In this document: in pieces, positions 23,566 to 37,125 of the stretch | Numbering within the stretch: position 1 is the first letter of the stretch | Layout: every line of letters starts with the position of its first letter | DNA from: Schistocerca nitens | Taxonomy: Eukaryota > Arthropoda > Insecta > Orthoptera > Acrididae | NCBI RefSeq assembly: GCF_023898315.1 | Contig: NC_064625.1 | Span: forward strand, 103,216,269 to 103,280,268 | Direction of reading: 5' to 3' | Length of the DNA: 64,000 nt | The notes under the pieces: generated by a model | The model's database searches: none | What the model saw: only the letters and a program-made list of their open reading frames with translations | Told to the model about the DNA's origin: nothing | Position numbers and translations under genes: made by a program

Positions 23566-25699
23566 GAGAAAGGAATTCTTAATTTAAGAAGCCATATTTT
23601 TCTCAGTTAAATTTTTGGTGATCTCATCACTGTCTATATAAGACTTAAATACGCACTCACACAGTACGTATTCAACAGTTAGTGTAAAATTCGATAAATC
23701 TTCATGTTGTTTTACTTTCTGATAACTTGAATTACTACTGTACATGTTCAGTTTTAAAAGTGATTATTGAAATTGGCATTTTTTCTGGATAAGGAAACCA
23801 TCCCAAAGCACAAATTCCATTTGTACTACCAGTCATTTGTATTTGCTACCTTTGAAAGGAAACATAAGTATTTCGCATTACCATTTCTGAAGAGCTTACA
23901 TTAGTGTTGGTTCTCCCAAGCATTGTGAAACGTATGTTGCTAATGTTTGTGCCAATCACAAGTTAATAAATTTCTGTTAGATGACAGTGTCGTATTTTGT
24001 TCTCCTAGTACACCTGTAACAATACGTGGAGTCATGCACTACACGAAATTGTAGAGCATTGACATAGATGATCATTATCTTTCATGTAAAACACAGCTAG
24101 TATTTACGTTGAATGTTCCATAATTTGAAAATATTTAAAATGTTACTCATCAGTCGTGTGAAATTTTTGCTCAGCTAGACGTAAGACATCCTTTCTTACC
24201 TGTATATTACACCTTCAGTTACAGGTTCTTCCATCATCAATTGACTGATATATTGTCTTTGATGTATCTTTGGCAGAAGTTCGAACCGCTAACTAGAACC
24301 TGACGATGTATCTTGATGCTGCTAGTAGATAAGTTGTGGTTTACACATAATACGATGTGATTTTGAAGTAAAAAGACAGAATTTTCATCATAAAATTGTA
24401 TTGTAGACAGATCTTATGTATTATGTATATACAGCTTCATATGTGGATTGATAAATTGCGTGCCACATTTTGTGTGACACTTAGAATATCGTTAACATAT
24501 TTTAATAGTGGCCAATAGTGCAAATTGAAATAGCATTGTCATATTTTTGAGTGCTCTTAACAATACAAAATTTACATAATACTCTGTTGTACAAAATAGC
24601 CAATAGCACACATAGTAAATGATAAATATATAGTGTACAACAGTGTTTACTTGTATGGAGTATTTGAAGACTGTGGAATCACATGTAGCAAATGATAACC
24701 AGATTGAATAAGCGATAGATTAAAAAATTGTTAGCCCAGATGATGCAACTGCAGTGGAGGATGTGTTAACAAGATCGTTAATGTCATTATTTAAACTTTT
24801 TCTATTTTAAGAAAACATCGCTTCTGTGAGTAATACAGAAACATATGGAAACTTGCGAAAAGTTTTTCACTCTGTTGTATAAGCTATGTATTAAAAAGTC
24901 AATATATTTTGCCTTGTTTGAAGTCAGTCGTCCAAACATGCATGGGCTACTAACATGACAATACATCTTGATACATATTTCAACTGATGGAGAAATATCA
25001 GCTCCAAAACATCAACTTTCTGCAAAACATGCAGTGTGTTAGTGCTATATGATGCTTTTGTATGCTTACACATTGAATACCAAATGTCGTATTTTAGACA
25101 AAGACTGTAAAATCTCAACGAAATGATTGTAATTTGGTTCTGACGAATATTATCGTTTGTATTATGATCTGATAAAACAACATAAATATTTATTTCAACT
25201 ATTATTAAAGTGAGGAAAATACTTTGTCAAGTGTTGAAATTTTTAGCTATCAATAGCCTTTGTGTAGCAGATAAACACAGCTATCAATGTCTAATTCAAT
25301 GTTAAATGTAACAAGTGTCTGTAAAGTGTCTCCATGTTGTAAAATTTACATTTGTTGTATAACAGTACTCTTACTGTTAAACCATATTTTTATTCACTGA
25401 CAGAAAAATGCTTTTAATACACTCAAAAACTCATGTAAGCAAGCTGTAAGTAATATTCCTTGTCCAACACTCAATACAAGAATCTTTCTTCTGTCTGTCA
25501 TAGAAGAGCTTTTAAAAGATAATCACATGTCTCATTGCTCTGAAACTACTTTAGTTTTCTTTCAGACTTCTGTCTTTCTTTCCTATCGGCCTCTCTTGGC
25601 CAACTCTTGATTTTTCGATCCCGATGGTATTAGGTTGCGAGGCCCGAGGGTGTCATTCATTTCCTTTCTCTAACCTTACAGACCATGGGGAGGAGGGCC

Positions 25700-26598
25700 T
25701 CCAGAGATATGGCGAAGTCAGCCCTCCGAGGGGTGCAAAATGGAAGACAAAATGTGGTCCTATGATCTGTGGGTTATGTGACAAGGCTGGTAATCTAACT
25801 GTGCAAGAATCTCGGTATTCACAAGCTTCACAACAAAGCCCCGGATATGAAGATGGTGAGAACAGTTGAGGCTATAATGAATGTGTGGACAGCAATGTTG
25901 CTCTGATCATTCAACCACTTCTTCTCTCATTTGGGGACAATGTGACCTGCTGGTGGGACGTCCCTCTGCAACAAAAGTGATTTTGGTGAGATACGGAAAG
26001 AACATAAAATGGTAACTGTTGCTGCTCTTGGAAGTATCATCACCAGAAGACGTAACAGGGAATAACGGAGAATGGTAACCGCATGTTGGAGCCATTACTA
26101 CAGAGAGAATCCTGGAGAGCAGCACTGCACATGGGCACTGCTCTGAGGTAGGTGAACAAATGAGATAGAGGTTGGTGTCCCAAAATCACTGTGACGCACT
26201 ATGCACTGGGTTGGATCTTCCCGAGGGACAGAATGAAAGTAATCAGTTTGGCACCAAATGTGAAGAGAAGAGTGAAGAGAAAGTGACGAAACAGTGTGGG
26301 GGACCGTTGCTGAAGTTGAGGCACCACTGTTCTTTGTACCAAAACACACTTCAGTACACAGCCTCTCAGAAGATGGTGTTCCAGAGTTGTCAGTCATCCC
26401 GGACCACACGCACATCTGCACTGATAGTCTTTGTATTTTGGTGATGAGAATGAGGAGAAATATAACTGTTACTGAAGATGGTTCTGCACCTTTGTTAATT
26501 GAAAGACATGATGTCCAGTCAGCTTGACAAAGGGCCTGAAATATCTTCACCTGCAGTCTTCCATTGTGAAGGTACATAAGTTGCCTGTAGGCCAACAT
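25700..26598. other. Module A block open on both strands, copy 3
   Basis: On the plus strand a frame from 25,624 reads through an ATG context into KTKCGPMICGLCDKAGN and ends in QSPGYEDGENS; the equivalent in copy 1 is interrupted. On the minus strand 26,598-26,098 is open for 166 codons with the phrase SLHIWCQTDYFHSVPREDP shared with copies 1 and 4. The CxxxxCxxC-like spacing in the plus peptide is suggestive but too short to assign. It could be the remains of a real exon or chance. Confidence 0.3.
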
Positions 26599-26849
26599 CG
26601 TTCCACAAAAGTGTTAAATCTGTGACAAATAAGCTCTACCTGCCAACCAGCCAGGACACTACTTCCTGTCATGTACTTGATTCACGTTTGCTGAATTGTC
26701 CAGCATAAGAGCCAAGAAACCAAGGTACGAAAAATAGCTGAGCACTGCCTGTGACTACATGCTGTGGGTTCCCTGACATGCTTCTGCATTAGTCAATCGT
26801 AACACATTGCCTCAAAGAATACTCAGCTGAACAGTCTTAAATACGAGTT

Positions 26850-28005
26850 GTTGAGTGGTACTAAAGATAGATAAAAAAAATTAATGAAATCAATGTGAAG
26901 TAGAAATTAGAAAATAAGTGAAGGCAAACAGCGGGCAGAGCAGAAGAGGCATGGACTGTGAAGTCAGCACGTTCAGGAGAAGCCATCGCCCTCCCCACAT
27001 AAGTGGAACCTGTCAATTCAGCCGTCAGGGCATCGCCCGACCGGCTCACGTTTCTCAATTGTTACATGTGATCAAAGGACTTCACCTACATTCCAAGAGC
27101 CAATGACCGACGTAAAGATTCTTAGAGAAGCTTTTCAACGTGACAAAAGAGGCAATGACCGTGAAGTTGTTCACCTCCAGTAAACTGAAGTAAATAAATA
27201 CGCGAGACACAGTGGGCCCGACAGTAGTTTTCAGTTCCAGTACTGTTCAGTCGGTCCTGAAGACCGTCATGCAGGAAGAGACATCGTACACAGAAGAACC
27301 AATGTAATGGAATAGCAAGCAGCAGCGTCGCCGCCAGAAGACAGAAGCTAGAAGGTATTTGAAGACTGATTTTTTACGTACCCGGGTGACTCGTGAGGAC
27401 GGGAAGGAGACGGCCTCACATCAGCAGTCACCTGTGAGCTGGTGGTGAACTGACAGCCGAAGACTGGCAAGCTGGAGTCCGTTGTTCGAGTCCGGGACAC
27501 TGGCCTTCCCCCGGCTCCGCTGGCTGACGCACGACACACGCGGCCGCTTAGAGAAGAGAACCACTGGGACGCCACGTCCAAGGTATCACCATCCGGTTCA
27601 CGACTTCCTTCTCAATAATTAAACGGGCCACAGCACCATGCGCGTCTCCAGTCAACTGGGCGAGACGGCGCCACGAGATACACACCGCCAGGCGTAATCA
27701 GACGCCGCCGCTCACGCAGCAAAAGGCTTCGCAAACGACACAGCTGCCGCTCTCCCAGCCGAAACAATCCAGTAAGGAAACCATTGTACAAGTCTTTCAA
27801 TAAAAGTTATCTTACGTAAAAATGCTGTTCGATTCTACCTCATACCCGAGCTAAGGAAGAACTCACCCTGCCCACATGTTTAAATAAATTACTTTTTCTC
27901 TTTTGTGTTTTTCACCCTGACATAATGCTCTATAATCAAATGCCCTCTTCAGTAATGCTCGCCCTGACAACTGACTACCATGAAGAGGTTACCCAGTTAC
28001 ACAGT
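26850..28005. mobile_element. GC-rich insert in module A3, possible LTR-like sequence
   Basis: It is absent from module A1 and present in shorter form in A4 (36,220-37,125). It is much richer in G+C than its surroundings. It contains a well-conserved core (for example gggtgactcgtgaggacggg), and a canonical AATAAA at 27,799-27,804 lies downstream of this core. No reading frame is convincing. The composition and polyadenylation signal recall a solo LTR, but I could not find matching terminal TG/CA repeats or a clean target duplication. Identity is unproven. Confidence 0.35.
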
Positions 28006-30665
28006 GGACTAATACTTCCGTGTGGCTTGGAAGCAGGCAGTTTTGAATGAATACAGAATGAGATGCCAGCCTTCGCGGGAGTCCCATCCCGATGTTTCCA
28101 GGACGAACCAGCTAGATGTGGTAGAACTGGGTGTTCTATAAAAAGTTCAAAGAACAGTGGTAGCTCTGTCGGCGGCCGTCCGTAAGTTGTCCTGACTCCG
28201 AATTTATATCAGAATATTACTAGAGGGAGGCAGGATAACCAGAAGAGTGAAATGTGTAGGGTGGCACAGGAAACCACCACCTGCCTTCCAATGTGTGTGT
28301 GTAGACCCCCCACTGAACTACATCAACAAGACTGTCCAGAATTAATGACACAAGGTAGCAGGAAACGAAGAAACGTGTTACGTGAGGAGTAAATTGTGTG
28401 TCTCAATCACTTACCAGCCACACTTACCAGCCACAGTTACCACTGGTGTAATCTAGTGCTATGAAATCAGTTGTGACCAGGAGGAGGACAAAAAAATATC
28501 AAGAGCAAGAGCAGCACCAGCAGTATTACTGGGAAAAATACATCTGGGTTCAGTTTCACTTAATACATTCTCCAAGCTATTTATGTATGAGCCTTTCCTG
28601 CAACTTTGCGGTTTAGTTTTTGCTCATTGATTGTATTTAACTGCAGAATATTGTGTATGTAAATCCGTTAGCAGAGCGTTATTCTCTGCATCTGTTTTGC
28701 AACAATATTGCTACAGAGAACGTGTGGAAGACGGAGCTGCCACAGGCGACTAACATGGAGAAGATAGTGTTAACATCTCAAGTAACATAGCTTTTGTTGC
28801 ATTAATGTGCATATTGAAATCAAAGCACTGAATGAGTGAGGTAGGTATAACAAAATCTAGAAATATTTTGCGTTTAATAGGTAGGCAGTATACCATGTTT
28901 TTCGAATTAAATGTACTGAAAGAAATCCATCACTGTATTGGCCTTTTATTTATACAATCAAAAACGCTGAAGCACTTTATAGTTCAGGTAATTTCAGCTA
29001 TGACAAATACATTAAATATAGATATATTTTGTAGTAAAAGAGCCACACCAAGCTGTTAAATGTTGTTTTATTACATTGCAGCTTTATTACTTTGATGTGG
29101 TTATTTCACACTAAAATCAATTCAGTGCAACTGGAATAAAGTGGAGCTAGTGGACTAAAGACCTTTTTTAATACAGTAATTTGTGCAAGATGATCATATG
29201 AATGTAGAGCTGCTATGTAATACTTCCTTATAATGTAAAAATTAAGATACTTGTAAAAACATTGTAAACTGCAGTAGTCTACTTCATATTTTAATTACAA
29301 AAGTTTTGTCCCGAGATTTGAACCCTGTCTATCGTAATGCAGTCATTGGTTGCGGCACTACAGTCACGCGACTCGCTATAACGCTGCTAAACTGTACAAG
29401 AATTCAAGAAGTTGTAATTTTGTGTTGTTACATACGTTACATTGAAGTACACTGCGAAAAACTTATCTAAAATTCCAAAATTCGCCACCCGAAGCAAGAT
29501 ACAAAATCTACAGTTTGCTCTCGGTGTTGTACCCCATGTGCAGGGTGTTCCACAATTCCTAACACAGGCTTTCATGGGTTGTGTAAGGGACTGTACATTT
29601 CTGGTCATGAGCTCCTTACAAAAGCTTTATCTACTAAGCTTGCTGTCAAAGCCTGTGACAGGAATCGTGAAGTACCCTGTATTTATTAGTGATCAGATTG
29701 ATGGGTTGCACAGATCGTATTACTCAGGTTCAATAGTCTTGTATATCTAGTTTTGAAACATATACTACGTAGCAAGTAGAAATATGTGCAATTATTACAT
29801 GTAAAATTGCTCACAAAGTTAGCATTTGTTTTATCCAATGTTACTTGGGTTCTTTGGAAGTTGGTTAGCTTTTCAACGAACAACAGATGCTAATGTAATG
29901 AAGCAAGTTTGGACAATTGTATATGATGGAAACTCTGTTGGTGAGAAATTTATTTGGCAGTGCGAAATGTGCTTGCACTTCACAAGCTTTCCTTCAGTCT
30001 TCCTTAAAGAACATCACTATGCAGTAACAGAAATAGCTTGTTATTCTGTTATGCCCATACCGTTCTCTGTCCAGGTTTCATTGTAGTAATATTATCCAAG
30101 TCTGATTCAATTCATATGGGTAACTTCGCTATAAATTTTACTATTGCTTTACTGCTTATGTTTGTGAGCAAGATTCGATTTCTTCTTAGTACTATTCGCA
30201 CTCAGATAATGTTTATGAACGAAGTAATGTATTATTCAAATATTGGTTGGCAAAATATTTTCAGTCTCTTATAAAGAATAAAGAAGTTCCCGTTACTACT
30301 AAGTGGGTGTAAACGTATTACTGAAGTGATATTACCATCTTTGTGTTACTTATCTGAAAATCTGTGCCTTATGCAGGTCTTAACAAAGTAAAAGTGAACC
30401 CTGATTGTCAAAAGAATCCCATGGATGAGGCTAATACCTCAGTAAATTACTTCATCTGTCAATTGATTTGAAGCATGTACCCGTGAGAATGTTCAGGAAA
30501 GGTTTGGAGTAGAGCATGAAGGTTGCTGGAAGTCGGTAAGTGCTCTCATTCACCAACACTGGATGGATGAATTCTATGTATATACACGGAACGTAAGCTG
30601 AGGTGACAAGTACTCAGTTCCCCAGTTACTAACTGTACTGTTATTCGTATTCCGTCGAGCTTTTA

Positions 30666-32705
30666 CTGTAGGTAAACTTGCAATTCTGTACCTCATTTCA
30701 TCAAACCCATCAGAGGTCAGCAGTAATGCTTCAGTAATCTCCCATTCAATGTGACTAATGAGAACTTCTCTTCAACGTACACAGGAATGTCCTCTGTCCG
30801 TGTGTTACTGAAGTTATAAAAGGCTTTCAGACAGCCAATACTTCCCAGACACAATGCCATATGCCGTATGTGACCAACAAGATGTGAAGTATGATGTGAA
30901 ACTCGGAAAGGGTGTTGTGAATGGTGTGGAGTGCAAAGTTACCATGTTTACCCATGACAACTGCAGGCAGATCATTAATACAAATCAGACGAAGATTGAC
31001 ACAGGAGAGAAGGCATTTTTTACCTAAACACTACTCCACTAATGTTACTATAAGACTCACCAAATTCATGACATGCAGTATCACTTACATCTTGCCTATC
31101 TGATGGCTTCCTGGGTTAGCAGAAATGTAATCATTTAAAATGCAGTAAATTAAATAGTTGTTATACGGAGAATACAATTGGTGTCAGGATTTACTCAGTA
31201 AGAGGTAAGATCTTGCATCAAAGGTCCAACAAGGCAAGAAAAGTATTTGCCAGAAAGTGTGTGCATGTCTTCAGGCAGTGCAGTTCAGGATGCACAAAAA
31301 GACTTCATTCATCCAGTGTTTCATAACGAGGGCACTTTCCTGCTTGATGGCAGATGTCTGAAACATCATTCGCAAAGTATCAGAAGTTAAAAGAAACTGC
31401 AGTGTATAAAACACCTTCAAATTATTGGAAGTTGAGTCAACAGAAACAATAATGGAAAGTAGAAACCCACTAGCAAATTTTTTTTCTCAGAGTTCGTATT
31501 TGGCCTTCTTCCGTAACATTGTTTCCTCTAGCTCTAAGAATTCCTGGTTTATGAAAACTGTATTATCAGTGTAACTGAGAATTTAATACACTTATTCTTT
31601 GATTCCATCATTTGCATTTGAAATAAACAAGATGTAAAGCCGGAATGCAATCCATTTGTTCTGTGTTCTTTAGCCTTTTCATTATCTATATTCTTTACTG
31701 CATACTGTTCAAAACCTTAACAACATGATATGACACATATGATATGACACTTGATTATATCCTATAAAAATACGACAGGATCAAGTACATGACATGGTAT
31801 TAATAATTGTAATGTCTACAGTGTTAATTGAACTTTATATACAGCCTCATGAGGATGTATTATTACTCACGCGCTTTTGAGCCTCTCTGTAACAGTGCTT
31901 ATATTACAAATTTGTCATATTTATATTATATATTTTCTTGTAAATTTATTTTTTGTGCAAACTTCTGTGATTCAATTGCAAATCACTTTGCAGTAAATAG
32001 TTACGTGAATAGTTATGTGTATAGAAGTGTCGCAAGAACTCTTAGTACGTTCTGTAATACTGGTTGCCTGTTAATATTCACCTCCCGCCCCCCCTTGTCT
32101 TAATTACATATTACTAATATGACTGACGTGTTGTTAACATTGTAAAGCACTTCTTATTTTTCTGTGTTGTCTGGCAATTAAATATGATCATGCATTAGCT
32201 TATAGAGGGCCAGTTATTTGATATGAATTGTTTATTTACACACACATCGCCATCTTGTCATATTATTATACTTCATAAATAACACACATAGTAATACACC
32301 TGTGTTGCTACATATGATATAATTATATCGAACTTAAATAAGTTAGTGATTAAGCTGCTTATGACATTGGAGGTTCGTGCCTTTTACGTAAGTTAAGGTT
32401 TATACACTGCTTATTTTATTACGTAGGTATGGCATACATCAAGAATACGAGCGCCCTGTACATGTCACTTCGGTATTTTTTTAATGAAAAATGTGTTTGT
32501 TGAATTCAGCTGTGTTGGTTACATGTTAAGTTCGTACAAATGTGACAGTGCTTATACATTATATTATGTATTATGCACATACATGCTCATTGTTTGCATG
32601 ATGTTCAATCTGTCATCTGTCACCTTTCACCCTTATCATGTCACCTGTGTACCTCACAGCCAGTGTTCTGCTTAAGAATTTGAAAACTACATTCACTGTT
32701 TCATA
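30666..32705. repeat. Module B, copy 3
   Basis: It is collinear with copy 1 from gtaggtaaactt, near its start, to the phrase attcactgtttcata at 32,690-32,704. It then switches to the last 140 bases of module G and so into module A4, lacking the final ~200 bases of module B. Patches 30,917-30,958 and 31,756-31,784 are inverted relative to copy 1. Confidence 0.75.
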
Positions 32706-32845
32706 CAGTGTGATTAGTGTTGCTCGAGGTTAAATACAAGGAATACCCCACGGCCCGGCAGACTGAATCACCTGGCGATGAAACGGATTACTCCCTGCAC
32801 ACCTTGGTTGTTAGGCCAGGGCTCACCCAAATGGCAACCCAAACC
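32706..32845. repeat. Module G, copy 3 (3' 140 bp only)
   Basis: It matches 770-905 and the equivalent part of copy 2 from gtgtgattagtgttgctcga onward, then joins module A exactly as in copy 1. Confidence 0.8.
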
Positions 32846-34210
32846 TGTCTGAGAAAGGTATTACTAGTTCAAGAAGCCACAGTTCCCTTAGTTAAATTTT
32901 TGTTGATCTCATTACTGTCTAGATATGACATAAATACACACTGTATCACGATATGTATTAAACATTTAGTGTAAAATTCGATAGTTTTTCATGTTATACT
33001 TTCTGAAAACTACACATGTATACTAGTAATTAAAGTTTACAAAGTAATTATTGAAATTGGAATTTCTGTGCTTCGAGATGGTTTCCTTATCCAGAAAAAC
33101 TCTGCAGAATATTTGTATTCCACAAATTTATCTTGGTTTACGTTTGTACTATGTCATTTGAATTCACTAACTTCGAAAAGAAAAATCAGTATTTTGCATT
33201 ACCATTTCTGAAGATCTTACATGAGTGTTGGTTCTTCCAAGCGTTGTAAAACGTTTGTTGCAAATGTTTGTACCAATCACATGTATACTAGAAGTACGAA
33301 AACACGATACTCATTTAACAGAACTTTATTAACTTGTAACAATACTTGCAGAGTCATGCACTACACGAAATTGTAGATCATTGAAATAGACGACCATTAC
33401 CTTTCATGTAAAATACAGATAGTATGTATGTTGCATGTTCCATAATTTGAAAATATTTAAAATGTTACTCCTCAGTCGTGTGAAATTTTTGCCCAGCTAG
33501 ATGTAAGACATGGTTTCTTACCTGTATATTATACCTTAAGTTACAGGGTCTTCCATCGTCAATTGACAATATAATAGTCTTTAGTGTATCTTTGGCAAGA
33601 GTTAGAACCGCTAACTAGAACGTGACAATGTATGTTGATGCTGCTAGTAGATTAGTTGTGGTTTACACATAATACAATGTGATTTTAAAGTAAAAAGACA
33701 GAATCATCATAATAAGATTATATTGTTTACAGAGCTTCACATAGTTTAGTGCACCTCAGTATTTCGTACAAAGCATGCTATTATGTATATACAGCTTCAT
33801 ATGTGGATTGATAAATTGCGTGCCACATATTGATACGTTGAGCATATTGTTAACATATTTTTAATAATGGCCAATAGTGCAAATTGAAATAGCATTGTCA
33901 TATTTTTGAGTGCTCTTAACAGTACAAAAGTTACATACTACTCAGGTGTATACAATGGCCAATAGCACACTAAGTAAATGATAAATGTATAGCCTACAGT
34001 ATTGTTTACTTGTATGGAGTATCTGAAGACTGTGAAATCACATGTAAAAAATGACAAACTTAATGAGCGGTAGATACAAAATTGTTAGCCCAAATGTAAC
34101 TCTAGTGGAGGATGTGTTGATGACATTGTAAATGACATTCTTTAAACTGTGTCTATTTAGAGAAACCATTCATTCCTCTGTAAGAAATGTAGAAACACAT
34201 GGGAACTTTC

Positions 34211-34238
34211 AAAAAAAAAAAAAAAAAAAAAAAAAACC
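34211..34238 (+). repeat. Poly-A run, 28 bp
   Basis: A homopolymer within module A4. The equivalent positions of copies 1 and 3 read ttcgaaaaagttcac and tgcgaaaagtttttcac, so the run expanded in this copy only. Confidence 0.95.
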
Positions 34239-35289
34239 TTCACTCTGTTCTATAACCTATGTATTAAAGTCAGTCATTGTCCAAACTTATGTGGACTACC
34301 AATATGACAATGCATTTTGGTACATAATATTTCAACTGATGGAGAAACATCAGCTCTAAATTGTCAGCTTTGTGCTAAACATGCAGGTGTTAGTGTTACA
34401 TGATGCTTTTGTATACTTGCACATTCAATAACAAATGTCGTATTTTAGACGAAGATTGTAACATCTCAGTGGAACGATTGTAATTTGGTTCTAAGGAATA
34501 TTATCATCGTTTGTGTTATGACCAGATCAAACATCATACATTATTATTTCAACTATTATTCAAATTAGGAAAATACTTTAAGTAGTTCTAATTTTTGGCT
34601 ACGAGTAGTCTGTGTGCTATGTACACAGCTTTCAATATCTAATTGAATGTTACATGTAACAAGTGTCTGTAAAGTGTGGGCATGTTCAGAAAATTTCATT
34701 TATTGAGTAACAGTGCTGTTACTGTTAAACCTTACTTTTCATGCACTGACAGAAAACGCTGTTACTACACTCAAAAACCAATGTAAGCAAGCTGTATGTA
34801 ATATGTGTAGTCTACCACTTAATACAAGAATCGTTCTTCTCTCGGTGTCAAATAGCCATAGACGAGCTTTCAAAAGATAATCATATGTCTGACTGCTCTG
34901 AAACTACTTCCGCTTACTTGCGGACTTATGTGTTTCTTTCCTATCGGCCTCTCTTGGCCAACTCTTGATTTTTCGACCCCGACGGTATTAGGTTGCGAGG
35001 CCCGAGGGCGTCGTTCATTTCCTTCCTCTAACCTTACAGGCCATGGGGGAGGAGGGCCTGCATAAATGTGGCGAAGCCAACCCTCCTAGTGGTGCAAAAC
35101 CTGTAAGACAAAATGTGGTCGTCCAATCTACGGGTTATATGACAAGGCTGGTAATCTACCTGTGCAAGAATCTTGGTATTCACAAGCTTAAGAACAATCC
35201 CGGATATGAAGACTGACAGAGATACTGAGAACAGATGAGGCTATAATGGATGTGCGGACAGCTGTGTTCCTCTAATCCTTCACCTACTA

Positions 35290-35839
35290 CTACTCTAATT
35301 TCGTAACAATGTGATCTGCAGGTGGGATGTCCCTCTGCAACAAAAGTGATTGAGATACGGAAAGCACACAAAATTGTAACTGTTGCTGATCTTCGAAGTA
35401 TCATCACCAGAAGACGCAATTGGGAATAATGGAAAATGGTAACCCCTTGTTGGAGCCATTACTACAGACTGAATCCTGGAGAGAAGCACAGCACATACGC
35501 ACTGATGTGAGATATGTGAACAAATGAGAGAGAGGTTGGTGTTCCACAGTGCCTGTGACGTTATGCACTGGGTTGGATCTTCCTGAGGGACAGAATGAAA
35601 GTAACGCAGTGTGCACCAAATGTGAAGAGAAGATTGAAGTGAAAGTGATGAAACACTGGGGGACCGTTGCCGAAATTGAGGCACCAGTGTACTTTGTTCC
35701 AAAACACACTTCAGTACACAGCCTCTTGGAAAATGGTGTTCCAGAGTTGTTAGTCATCCTAGGCCACACGGACGTCTGCAATGATATTCTTCATTTGTAT
35801 TTTGGTGATGACAATGAGGAGAAATATGACTGCTATTGA
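35290..35839. other. Module A block open on both strands, copy 4
   Basis: The plus frame 35,549-35,839 (96 codons) reads MPVTLCTGLDLPEGQNESN and continues through APVYFVPKHTSVHSL to an acidic end. The same peptide is readable in pieces in copies 1 and 3. The minus frame 35,702-35,295 (135 codons) is also shared. Plus and minus cannot both be ancestral coding. The plus peptide looks compositionally more like a real protein, but I recognise no family. Confidence 0.35.
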
Positions 35840-36219
35840 ACAAGATGGTTCTGCACCTTTGTTGATAGAAAGACTACAAGATGTACAGTCAGCTTGACAA
35901 AAGGCCTGGAATATCTTCACCTGCAGTCTTCCATTTGGAAGGGACATGAGCTGCTTGTAGGCCAACATCGTTCCGCAAAAGTGTTAAATCTGTGACAAAT
36001 AAGCTCTACCTGCCAACCAGCCAGGACACTTCTTCCTGTCATGTACTTAATTCACCTCTGCTGAATTGTCCAGAATAAGAGCCAAGAAACCAAGGTACGA
36101 AGAGTAGCTGAAGACTGCCTGTGGCTGCAGGCTGTGGATTCCCTGATATGCTTCTGCATCAGTCAATCGTAACACGTCATTGCCTCAAAGAATACTCAGC
36201 TGAACGCAGTCTCAAAGAC

Positions 36220-37125
36220 GAGTTGTTGAGTGGTACTTACGATAGGTAAATAAATTAGTGAAATCTGTGTGAAGTAGAAATTTAACTCTTCTAAACTAAG
36301 TTTTTCGTTTATTTTTTCACACTGGCAAACAGTGGGCAGAGCAGAAGAGGCAATGACCGTGAAGTCTTCCAGTTCCAGTACAGTTCAGTCGGTGCCGAAG
36401 ACCGTCATGCAGGAAGAGACTACATCGTACACAGAAGCACCTAGTTCGCCGCTGTAATGGAATAGCGAGCAGCAGCCCTGGCGCCAGCAGACAGAACCTA
36501 GAAGGTATTTGAAGACTGATTTTTACGTACCCGGGTGACTCGTGAGGACGGGAAGGAGACGGCCTCACATCAGCAGTCACCTGTGAGCTGGGATGAAGAT
36601 GTGACAGCCGAAGACTCGGAAGGTGGAGTCCGTTGTTGGAGTCCGTTGCTGGAGTCCGGGACACTGGCCATTCCCCGCCGCGCCGCTCCGCTGGCCGACT
36701 CACAACACTGACATACGTGACCGCATAAAGAGAGAAACACTGGGACGCCACATCCAAGGTATCAACATCTGGTTCACAACTTCATTCTCAATAATGAAAC
36801 GGGCCACCTCACGATGCGCGTCTCCAGTCAACTGGGCGAGACGGCGACACGAAATACACACCGCCAGGCGTTGTCAGACGCCGCCGCTCACGCAGCAGAA
36901 GGCTTTGCAAACGACACAGCTGCCGCTCTCCCAGCCAGAACAATGCTGTTCCATACTACCTCATACCCGAGCCAAGGAAGAACTCTCCCTGCCCACGTGT
37001 CGTTAAAAGAGAAAAAGTAATTTATTTAGTGTTCTTCGCCCTGACATAATGCTCTAGAATCAAATGCCCTTTGCAGTAATGTTCATCCTGACAACTGACT
37101 ACCATCAGAAGAGGTTACCCAGTTA
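36220..37125. mobile_element. GC-rich insert in module A4, possible LTR-like sequence
   Basis: It matches the insert of module A3 but lacks about 200 bases near its left end. Shared phrases include ctcgtgaggacgggaaggag and gtctccagtcaactgggcga. The insert therefore predates the split of A3 and A4, and either entered after their split from A1 or was lost from A1. Confidence 0.35.

Larger units (their letters stand above)
23566..30665. repeat. Module A, copy 3
   Basis: It is collinear with copies 1 and 4 up to gtattccgtcgagctttta near 30,650, where it switches abruptly to module B copy 3. The other two long copies continue another ~1.4 kb with the SINE-like sequence. Compared with copy 1 it carries the extra GC-rich insert at about 26,850-28,005. 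No gene is recognised. Confidence 0.8.
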
